A stretch of DNA of 6,675 bases from Clostridia bacterium. Its GTDB lineage: Bacteria > Bacillota > Clostridia > Oscillospirales > CAG-272. The notes beneath the pieces were generated by a model. It made no database searches and was not told the origin of the DNA. It was given only the letters and a program-made list of their open reading frames with translations. The position numbers were made by a program, and so were the translations under genes. The stretch is from assembly GCA_017621015.1 (NCBI GenBank), contig JAGAUC010000042.1, forward strand, positions 1 through 6,675, given 5' to 3'. The first letter of the stretch is position 1. Each line of letters opens with the position of its first letter. Positions 1 through 4,950 of the stretch are shown here, piece after piece.

Positions 1-39
1 CAAATTCACCAAAAAGAGCAACCTTTTTTGGTGAATTTG
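1..39. repeat. Perfect 15-bp inverted repeat, possible terminator
   Basis: Bases 1-15 are the exact reverse complement of 25-39, with a 9-base spacer at 16-24. The arms are AT-rich and each contains a run of five A or T next to the loop, so a stem-loop forms equally well in RNA from either strand. It lies 12 bases beyond the stop codon of the minus-strand flavodoxin-fold gene, where a terminator would be expected. Whether a U-tract follows it in that direction cannot be seen, because the window begins at base 1. It could instead be one copy of a dispersed palindromic repeat. The structure is certain; the role is inference. Confidence 0.6.
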
Positions 40-51
40 ACATCGTGCCGT

Positions 52-567
52 TCAAAGTCGGCTCTTGATCTCGTCGGCAAAGCGGCTGATGTTTTCGGGA
101 ATCAGGGCGGGCAGCGGAATGTCCTCCTTTTTGTCCTCACTCCGGTTGTTGGCGCGAATAAAGTGAAGCACTATGCGCATGATCAGCTTATCCATTCCCT
201 TTTGCCTCTCCAGGCGGATCTCGCCACCAAAGCACATGGCCGAGGCCGCCCCCTGCCAAAGCTCCTCGTCGAAATTGGATTTGAAATAGTCAAGCGCCTT
301 ATCGGTGAAGTTACAGCAAAGATAGAGTCCGAAGGGCCTTGCCAAAATCGCCTCGCGATTTTTTTGGAGAAACGCCGCCGCGTCCTTGGCGATCTTGCCC
401 GCGCGCACGTAGCTTCCCACCACGATCACGTCGTAGTCCTCCACGTGTGGCGACTCGGCCATAAGATCGGCGTAGCTTACGTTATGCGCCGAAAAATGTC
501 CGCCAAGCATCTTGGCGGCGTCCTCTGTGGTTCCGGACTTACTGGCATAAGCAATCAAAATGTTCAT
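52..567 (-). CDS. Flavodoxin domain protein (HemG-like Flavodoxin_5 family)
   Basis: This 171-residue protein is a predicted cytoplasmic FMN-binding electron carrier or small oxidoreductase. The N-terminus has a beta strand followed by the phosphate-binding loop ASKSGTT (residues 8-14), the flavodoxin signature. A second strand, VIVVGSYVRAGK (47-58), matches the loop that cups the flavin. The C-terminal MDKLIMRIVLHFIR segment (125-138) with a charged tail resembles the HemG/Flavodoxin_5 group (menaquinone-dependent protoporphyrinogen oxidase). In Clostridia such proteins are often outside any heme pathway, so no symbol is given. There is no signal peptide. The start at 567 is chosen because the fold begins there. 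An upstream in-frame ATG at 672 would add 35 residues that read through the hairpin and into hpf. The Shine-Dalgarno is poor (GGGA only two bases from the ATG), so translation may depend on coupling to hpf, which ends 47 bp upstream. The substrate is unknown. Confidence 0.85.
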   Translation of the reverse strand: MNILIAYASKSGTTEDAAKMLGGHFSAHNVSYADLMAESPHVEDYDVIVVGSYVRAGKIAKDAAAFLQKNREAILARPFGLYLCCNFTDKALDYFKSNFDEELWQGAASAMCFGGEIRLERQKGMDKLIMRIVLHFIRANNRSEDKKEDIPLPALIPENISRFADEIKSRL

Positions 568-579
568 ATTCCCATGTAT

Positions 580-603
580 GGGGGCTATCCTTCGATAGCC
601 CCC
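580..603 (-). other. Intercistronic GC-rich stem-loop between hpf and flavodoxin gene
   Basis: Bases 580-589 pair perfectly with 594-603, giving a 10-bp stem with five G-C pairs at its base and a 4-base loop (GAAG in the minus-strand RNA). It starts 11 bases after the hpf stop and ends 12 bases before the flavodoxin ATG. No U-tract follows it in the direction of these genes, so it is not a standard intrinsic terminator for hpf. In the plus direction it is followed by a pyrimidine-rich stretch. Plausible roles are a processing or stability element that sets the ratio of the two products, or a structure affecting initiation of the second gene. The role is inference. Confidence 0.6.
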
Positions 604-614
604 TTCTCTTTCCT

Positions 615-1139
615 TTAATTTTCGGGCGAAATGAGACCATAGTCCCCGTCCTTGCGCTTGTAGACCACGCAAACCTCCTCGGTCTCGGCATCCTTGAACA
701 CGAAGAAGGTGTGATCCAGCAGATTCATCTGCAAAATGGCCTCGTCCACCGACATCGGCTTGTAGGTAAAGGTCTTGTGGCGGATGTGGAACTCGGGCTC
801 CTCCTCAAAGTCACCGCCCGTCTCGTACGGAAGCTCGAACGCCTCCTCACGCAGGCGCTTGGAAAGGCGCGTTTTGTTCTTGCGGATCTGGCGTTCTATC
901 ATATCGATCGAGCGATCCAGCGCGTTCTGGAAGGTTTCGTCCTCCACCTCACAGCGGAAGAGCGTGTTCGCCGCCGAGATCGTCACCTCAAGATTTTCCT
1001 TGTTGCGCTTACGGCTGAAGGTGACCGTTGCCTCACCCTCCCTTTGAAAGTACTTGTCAAGCTTCTCGAGCTTTTCAAAAACAAGCTCCTTGAGACTCTC
1101 ACGAACGGTCATTTGCCTGGCGTTGATGGTAACTTTCAT
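615..1139 (-). CDS. hpf: Ribosome hibernation promoting factor, long form
   Basis: Long HPF (174 residues) binds the decoding centre of the 30S subunit and dimerises 70S ribosomes into inactive 100S particles in stationary phase or stress. Residues 1-95 form the ribosome-binding beta-alpha-beta-beta-beta-alpha domain: MKVTINARQMTV, a basic helix with EKLEKLDKYF, and a second helix with DMIERQIRKNKTRLSKR. An acidic linker (about 97-117) follows. Residues 118-174 are the C-terminal dimerisation domain with the family signature KPMSVDEAILQMNLLDHTFF and VVYKRKDGDYGLI. Length and both domains are typical of the Bacillota long form, as opposed to short E. coli HPF/YfiA. The ATG at 1139 is preceded 6 bases upstream by the strong Shine-Dalgarno GGGAGGG. 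A sigma-A promoter lies about 55 bp upstream. The flavodoxin gene follows in the same direction and is probably co-transcribed. Recognition is secure. Confidence 0.97.
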   Translation of the reverse strand: MKVTINARQMTVRESLKELVFEKLEKLDKYFQREGEATVTFSRKRNKENLEVTISAANTLFRCEVEDETFQNALDRSIDMIERQIRKNKTRLSKRLREEAFELPYETGGDFEEEPEFHIRHKTFTYKPMSVDEAILQMNLLDHTFFVFKDAETEEVCVVYKRKDGDYGLISPEN

Positions 1140-1162
1140 ATTTTTCCCTCCCTGAGCTTCAA

Positions 1163-1183
1163 AAAAGAGTGGTTGGCTCTTTT
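1163..1183 (-). promoter_or_regulatory. Stem-loop in hpf 5' leader
   Basis: In the predicted hpf leader, bases 1163-1169 and 1177-1183 form a perfect 7-bp inverted repeat (AAAAGAG / CTCTTTT) around a 7-base loop. It sits between the inferred transcription start near 1187 and the Shine-Dalgarno at 1146-1152, leaving the latter free. The minus-strand string AAAAGAGCCAACC here closely resembles AAAAAGAGCAACC at bases 11-23 of the plus strand. The stem is weak (mostly A-T), and any effect on mRNA stability or translation is inference. Confidence 0.35.
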
Positions 1184-1193
1184 CTGTGTTTTT

Positions 1194-1222
1194 ATTATAT
1201 CACATTTGTTCCTTTTTGTAAA
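1194..1222 (-). promoter_or_regulatory. Sigma-A type promoter for hpf
   Basis: Read on the minus strand, the -35 box is TTTACA (1217-1222, five of six consensus bases) and the -10 box is TATAAT (1194-1199, perfect), with exactly 17 bases between them. The predicted start is near 1187, giving a leader of about 48 bases before the hpf ATG. The upstream flank is rich in A/T tracts that could act as an UP element. No sigma-B or sigma-H type motif was recognised, although hpf is often stress-induced elsewhere. Confidence 0.8.
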
Positions 1223-1237
1223 CAGTATTGCATATTA

Positions 1238-1291
1238 ATTTTCTTTTTCTTCATTTTTTGTGCATTTTAACCAACAAAAAGAAAAGAAAAT
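1238..1291. repeat. A/T-tract inverted repeat between divergent promoters
   Basis: ATTTTCTTTT at 1238-1247 is the exact reverse complement of AAAAGAAAAT at 1282-1291, with a 34-base spacer. The dyad centre (about 1264.5) nearly coincides with the midpoint between the hpf and ligA -35 boxes (about 1263). Each arm therefore falls in the -40 to -60 zone of one promoter, where UP elements contact the RNA polymerase alpha subunits. The arms are low-complexity, so chance is possible. The rest of the 229-bp gap is AT-rich and contains no other recognised site or gene. Confidence 0.4.
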
Positions 1292-1303
1292 CTGACAAAG
1301 CAA

Positions 1304-1332
1304 TTGACAGATTTAAAATAATTTGATAAAAT
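1304..1332 (+). promoter_or_regulatory. Sigma-A type promoter for ligA
   Basis: The -35 box TTGACA (1304-1309) is perfect. The -10 box TAAAAT (1327-1332) has five of six consensus bases, and the spacer is 17 bases. The predicted start near 1339 gives a leader of about 30 bases that includes the ligA Shine-Dalgarno GGAGG at 1357-1361. This is the strongest rightward promoter candidate in the hpf-ligA gap and suggests that ligA begins its own transcript here. Confidence 0.85.
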
Positions 1333-1368
1333 AAAGATGTATCGTTTTCTTTTTTCGGAGGCCCGATT

Positions 1369-3363
1369 ATGAACGCTGAAATTCAAAGACTTCACGATCT
1401 TCGCGCGACGCTCACAAGGCACGCGAGACTTTATTATGTATACGATTCCCCCGAGATCTCGGACTATGAATACGACAAGCTTTACGCCGAGCTCAAGGCG
1501 CTTGAGAAAAAGCATCCCGAGGACTTTGACCCCACCTCCCCCACACAGCGTGTCGGCGGAGCACCGCTGGACAAGTTTGAAAAGGTGGTGCACAGCGTCC
1601 GCATGGACTCGCTGGCCGACGTCTTTTCGTTTGAGGAGGTTGAAGAGTTTGCCGCCTCGATGCAGGCGCTTGTGGACGCCCCCTTTTTTTCGGTCGAGCC
1701 CAAGATCGACGGGCTTTCGGTCTCTCTGATCTATGAGGACGGCATTTTCGTAAAGGGTGCTACGCGCGGTGACGGTGCGGTGGGCGAGGATGTAACGCAG
1801 AACCTGCGTACCGTCGGTGCCGTCCCTCTGAAGCTAACCGAGCCGCTGACCCTGACGGTAAGGGGCGAGGTCTATATGCCGCGCGCCTCCTTTGAAAAGC
1901 TCAACCTTGCGCGCGAGGCACAGGGGCTTTCGCTGTTTGCCAATCCCCGAAACGCTGCGGCGGGCTCGCTTCGTCAGCTGGACTCTAAGATCACCGCCGA
2001 GAGAGGGCTTTCTATCTTTGTTTTCAATTTGCAAAGCGGGGAGCTTTACGCCGACCGCGAAAACCCCACCTCGCATACCGAAACGCTGGCTCGTCTACGC
2101 GAGCTGGGATTTACTACACTTAAAGATACCGCGTGCACCGAGAGTACGGAGCGCATTCTTTCGCACATCGAGCTGCTCGGCCAAAAGCGCGACGACCTGC
2201 CCTACGACATCGACGGCGTGGTCATCAAGCTGGATACGCTTACCGACCGCGTGACCGTTGGCGAGGGTACCAACACGCCCAAGTGGGCGGTGGCCTACAA
2301 ATTCCCGCCCGAGCAAAAGCAGACAAGGCTCATCGACGTGGAAATTGCCGTCGGCCGAACCGGCGTGCTGACGCCGACCGCCATTCTCGAGCCCGTGCGT
2401 CTGGCCGGAACCACCGTTTCGCGCGCCACGCTCCACAACCTCGGCTTTATCCGCGAAAAGGACATTCACATCGGTGACACCGTGACCGTGCAAAAGGCGG
2501 GCGACATCATCCCCGAAATCGTTTGCGCCCACCCCGAAAAGCGAAATGGCACCGAAAAGGTCTTTTATATGCCCACCCATTGTCCCTCCTGCGGCGAGCC
2601 CGTCTTTTACGATGAGGACGAGGGCGCGGCGGCACGTTGCCTTGGCAGCGCCTGCCCGGCTCAGCTTTCACGCGCGGTCGAGCACTTTGCCTCCAAGGGC
2701 GCGATGGACATCGACGGCATGGGGCCGCAGATCGTCGAGCTTCTGCTCTCGAAGGGGCTGATCCACAACGTGGCCGACCTTTATACACTGAAAAAGGAGC
2801 AGATCGCCGAGCTTGACCGTATGGGTGACAAGTCGGCGGCCAATCTGATCGAGGCCATTGAAAGCTCCAAGTCCGCAGGACTTGAGCGCCTGATCTATGC
2901 CTTAGGTATCCGCGGCATCGGTGAGGTGGCCGCCGCCGCACTTGCGGCACGCTACGGCTCTCTCTCCGCTTGCTTTGCCGCCACGCGCGAGGAGATCCTC
3001 GCGCTGGAGGACTTCGGTGAGATCACGGCTGACAATATCCTTGCCTTTTTTGCCAATCCAAAAAACCTTGAGCTTTGCCGGACGCTCCTGGACCTTGGCG
3101 TCAAGGACGCGCCCGTCGCCGCCCCGAGAGGCACCAAGCTGGAGGGCCTTACCTTTGTGCTCACGGGCACACTTCCCACGCTCTCGCGCGACGAGGCCGG
3201 TGCGCGCATCAAGGCCGCCGGCGGCAAGGTCAGCGGCTCGGTTTCCTCCAAGACCTCCTTTGTAGTGGCCGGTGAGGCGGCAGGAAGCAAGTTGACCAAG
3301 GCTACCGCCCTTGGCATTCCTGTGATCGACGAGGACGCGCTTCTTGACATGCTCAAAGATTAA
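1369..3363 (+). CDS. ligA: NAD+-dependent DNA ligase
   Basis: LigA seals 3'-OH/5'-phosphate nicks in replication and repair, using NAD+ to form a ligase-AMP intermediate. All parts of the 664-residue protein are present and in the usual order. Domain Ia (about 1-65) binds the nicotinamide end (Y22, Y23, D32, Y35, D36 in YYVYDSPEISDYEYD). The adenylation domain carries the catalytic lysine K112 in KIDG, motif VRGEVYM (164-170), NPRNAAAGSLRQLD (192-205), IDGVVIK (281-287) and K311 in WAVAYKFPPE. An OB-fold follows at about 320-400. A four-cysteine zinc finger comes next (C405, C408, C424, C429), then helix-hairpin-helix repeats (about 435-585) and a C-terminal BRCT domain (about 588-664). The start at 1369 has GGAGG seven bases upstream. 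Length is normal and no key residue is missing. The gene appears to stand alone and overlaps the convergent amidase gene by 11 bp at its stop. Confidence 0.98.
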   Translation: MNAEIQRLHDLRATLTRHARLYYVYDSPEISDYEYDKLYAELKALEKKHPEDFDPTSPTQRVGGAPLDKFEKVVHSVRMDSLADVFSFEEVEEFAASMQALVDAPFFSVEPKIDGLSVSLIYEDGIFVKGATRGDGAVGEDVTQNLRTVGAVPLKLTEPLTLTVRGEVYMPRASFEKLNLAREAQGLSLFANPRNAAAGSLRQLDSKITAERGLSIFVFNLQSGELYADRENPTSHTETLARLRELGFTTLKDTACTESTERILSHIELLGQKRDDLPYDIDGVVIKLDTLTDRVTVGEGTNTPKWAVAYKFPPEQKQTRLIDVEIAVGRTGVLTPTAILEPVRLAGTTVSRATLHNLGFIREKDIHIGDTVTVQKAGDIIPEIVCAHPEKRNGTEKVFYMPTHCPSCGEPVFYDEDEGAAARCLGSACPAQLSRAVEHFASKGAMDIDGMGPQIVELLLSKGLIHNVADLYTLKKEQIAELDRMGDKSAANLIEAIESSKSAGLERLIYALGIRGIGEVAAAALAARYGSLSACFAATREEILALEDFGEITADNILAFFANPKNLELCRTLLDLGVKDAPVAAPRGTKLEGLTFVLTGTLPTLSRDEAGARIKAAGGKVSGSVSSKTSFVVAGEAAGSKLTKATALGIPVIDEDALLDMLKD

Positions 3364-3916
3364 AATACTGTAAGATCCCCTGATAGATACCCGTCGCAAA
3401 CAAATTTGGGTTATTGTTCATCAGCGCCGCATCGCTCGGATTGGTGATAAAGCCAAGCTCCACAAGTGTTGCCGGCATGCGTGTTTTGCGAAGGACGTAA
3501 AGCCCGTTCCGCACGAAAACACCGCGATTATTTAAGCCCGTCGCCTCAGTCATGCGCTGCAAAATATCCTGTGCGAGGTTGTACGCAGCCGAAGGGCGAG
3601 AAAATACAAACGCCTCGCTCCCCGTTGCCGTCGAGCTTGTAGCGGCGTTGGTGTGCAAGCTGATAAAAGCGTCCGCGCCGAAGGCGTTGGCCTCCCCCAC
3701 TCTTGCCGCAAGGCTGGTGGCGGTCGAGGTGCCCAGCTGTGTTGTAGCGCTCGGACGCGAAAGCCGCACCTCAAAATTTCCGTTTGCCCTCAAAAGCTCG
3801 GCAAGCGCCACTCCGATCCGAAAAACGATATCCTGCTCACGCAGACCGTTTCCCTCCGCACCTGCGTTGGGATTGACCGGATTATGCCCCTGATCGATAT
3901 AGATCTTGATCGCCAT
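3353..3916 (-). CDS. N-acetylmuramoyl-L-alanine amidase, catalytic domain only
   Basis: Predicted zinc-dependent amidase (Amidase_3 family) that cuts the bond between N-acetylmuramic acid and L-alanine in peptidoglycan. The 187-residue protein is almost exactly one catalytic domain. The expected zinc ligands are visible: H11 in IDQGHN, E27 in GLREQD and H88 in ISLHTNA. The catalytic glutamate E153 lies in ATLVELGFITNP. There is no signal peptide, membrane segment, SH3, SPOR or LysM domain, so the route to the cell wall is unclear. Similar stand-alone amidases occur as phage or prophage endolysins and in sporulating Clostridia (family knowledge). No phage genes are nearby. The start at 3916 is supported by AAGGGAG six bases upstream. 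Its 3' end overlaps ligA by 11 bp tail-to-tail, and its 5' end is 67 bp from the divergent rsmI. The biological role (germination, sporulation or lysis) is not decided by the sequence. Confidence 0.92.
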   Translation of the reverse strand: MAIKIYIDQGHNPVNPNAGAEGNGLREQDIVFRIGVALAELLRANGNFEVRLSRPSATTQLGTSTATSLAARVGEANAFGADAFISLHTNAATSSTATGSEAFVFSRPSAAYNLAQDILQRMTEATGLNNRGVFVRNGLYVLRKTRMPATLVELGFITNPSDAALMNNNPNLFATGIYQGILQYFNL

Positions 3917-3940
3917 AGATAGCTCCCTTCCGTTTTTTTC

Positions 3941-3946
3941 ATTGTA
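3941..3946 (-). promoter_or_regulatory. Possible -10 box for the amidase gene
   Basis: On the minus strand TACAAT (five of six consensus) lies 24 bp before the amidase ATG, which would give a leader of about 18 bases containing the Shine-Dalgarno. No convincing -35 box is present 16-18 bases further upstream. The site may need an activator or an alternative sigma factor, or may be spurious. I see no good rightward promoter for rsmI in this 67-bp gap. Confidence 0.3.
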
Positions 3947-3983
3947 TGCGCCCGGGGGCTTTTCCGTGACAGAAAGGATAACC

Positions 3984-4859
3984 ATGAGCCACAACAAAAA
4001 CGCAGGCTTCTTTGATGAAAAAAACAAAATTGAAAAAGGCACGCTGTACCTGGTCGCCACGCCGATCGGCAACCTTGCCGATCTCACAGAGCGCGCCGCC
4101 AAGGTGCTCTCGGAGGTGGATTTCATTGCCGCCGAGGATACGCGCAATTCCCTGCGCCTTCTGACACACCTGGGCATCTCCAAGCCTATGGTCTCGTATT
4201 TTGAGCACAACAAGCGCGAGCGCGGCACGGAAATTGCCGCAAGGATCGCCGCCGGTGAAGCCTGCGCGCTGATCACCGACGCGGGCACGCCTGCCATCTC
4301 CGACCCCGGAGAGGACATCGTGGCGCTTTGTGCCGAGAGGGGCATTCCCGTGTGCTCGGTTCCCGGGCCCTGCGCCGCCATCGTGGCGCTCACCGTGTCC
4401 GGACTTCCGACCGGTCGCTTTTGCTTTGAGGGCTTTCTCTCCACAAACAAGGCCGAGAGAAGAAAGCATCTCTCTCTTTTGAAGGGTGAGACGCGTACCA
4501 TGATCTTCCACGAGGCACCGCACAAGCTAAAAGGCACACTTGGTGACCTTGCGGAGACCTTTGGCGCCGAGCGCCCCATCGCGCTTTGCCGCGAGCTGAC
4601 CAAGAAGAACGAGGAGATCCTCCGCCTGACGCTTGGCGAGGCCATCGCCCATTATGAGGCAAGCGAGCCGCGCGGCGAATATGTGCTTGTGTTGGGCGGC
4701 GCCAGCGAAGCAACCAACGCCGCCGATTGGGAGACCGTCAGCGTGCGCGAGCACGTGGAGCGCTATGAGGCCGAGGGCATGAGCCGCATGGATGCCATCA
4801 AGGCGGTAGCACGCGATCGCGGCGTTGCCAAGAATGTCATTTATAAGGAAGTTCTGTAA
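3984..4859 (+). CDS. rsmI: 16S rRNA 2'-O-methyltransferase (C1402)
   Basis: RsmI uses S-adenosylmethionine to methylate the 2'-OH of C1402 in 16S rRNA. Together with the N4-methylation by RsmH this tunes the P site. The 291-residue protein has the tetrapyrrole-methylase-like SAM fold: LYLVATPIGNLADLT (21-35), AAEDTR (49-54), LITDAGTPAISDPGED (96-111) and SVPGPCA (125-131). EAPHKL (177-182) and the sheet GEYVLVLGG (231-239) follow. A C-terminal helical domain (about 250-291) ends in RMDAIKAVARDRGVAKNVIYK, typical of RsmI. The ATG at 3984 is preferred because AGAAAGGA lies just upstream and the SAM domain begins about 18 residues in, as in the family. An in-frame GTG at 3966 is a weaker alternative. 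The stop is 91 bp before holB and no terminator is visible between them. No clear promoter was found, so it may use a weak one inside or before the antisense amidase gene. Confidence 0.96.
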   Translation: MSHNKNAGFFDEKNKIEKGTLYLVATPIGNLADLTERAAKVLSEVDFIAAEDTRNSLRLLTHLGISKPMVSYFEHNKRERGTEIAARIAAGEACALITDAGTPAISDPGEDIVALCAERGIPVCSVPGPCAAIVALTVSGLPTGRFCFEGFLSTNKAERRKHLSLLKGETRTMIFHEAPHKLKGTLGDLAETFGAERPIALCRELTKKNEEILRLTLGEAIAHYEASEPRGEYVLVLGGASEATNAADWETVSVREHVERYEAEGMSRMDAIKAVARDRGVAKNVIYKEVL

Positions 4860-4882
4860 CGGAATCTGCCAAAACCTTGACC

Positions 4883-4911
4883 TTGACATTTGTAAATATA
4901 TCTGTTATAAT
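4883..4911 (+). promoter_or_regulatory. Consensus extended -10 promoter for holB-ricT
   Basis: TTGACA (4883-4888), a 17-base spacer and TATAAT (4906-4911) all match consensus. TG at 4903-4904 one base before the -10 also makes it an extended -10 element. The predicted start near 4918 gives a leader of about 33 bases. The -35 sits at the end of a CCTTGA direct repeat (4875-4880 and 4881-4886). It lies after the rsmI stop, so holB and ricT can be transcribed independently of rsmI. Confidence 0.9.
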
Positions 4912-4950
4912 AATATATTAAGAAATATCGGCAAAAAGGGGGGTGGACAC

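Noticed and set aside
28..618. Plus-strand open frame of 196 codons opposite the flavodoxin gene.
   Set aside because: It is a mirror of a recognisable gene, resembles no family, and has no ribosome binding site. It is explained by the GC-rich codon use of the true gene.
568..672. Longer N-terminus for the flavodoxin protein starting at the ATG at 672.
   Set aside because: It would translate the 3' end of hpf and the hairpin in another frame, and the added 35 residues do not fit the flavodoxin fold, which starts at residue 1 of the shorter form.
1223..1303. Possible small RNA or small peptide in the AT-rich hpf-ligA gap.
   Set aside because: No promoter-terminator pair or credible start codon with Shine-Dalgarno was seen. 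The tracts are better explained as promoter flanks.
2095..2580. Several long open frames antisense to or out of phase with ligA.
   Set aside because: Low-complexity, Arg/Pro- or Gly/Val-rich translations with no recognisable domain, and full overlap with a complete, conserved ligase gene.
3917..3983. GC-rich string GCCCGGGGGC followed by TTTT as a possible terminator between amidase and rsmI.
   Set aside because: The potential stem leaves only about two bases for a loop, so a stable hairpin cannot form, and the position between two divergent starts makes no sense for a terminator.
3917..4027. Upstream extension of the amidase frame from a TTG at 4027, which would add a KKPAFLLWLMVILSV segment resembling a signal peptide.
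   Set aside because: The stretch lies antisense to the start and Shine-Dalgarno of rsmI, the TTG has no Shine-Dalgarno of its own, no signal peptidase site follows, and the ATG at 3916 has a strong, well-spaced one. A SignalP run and homologue start alignment would settle it.
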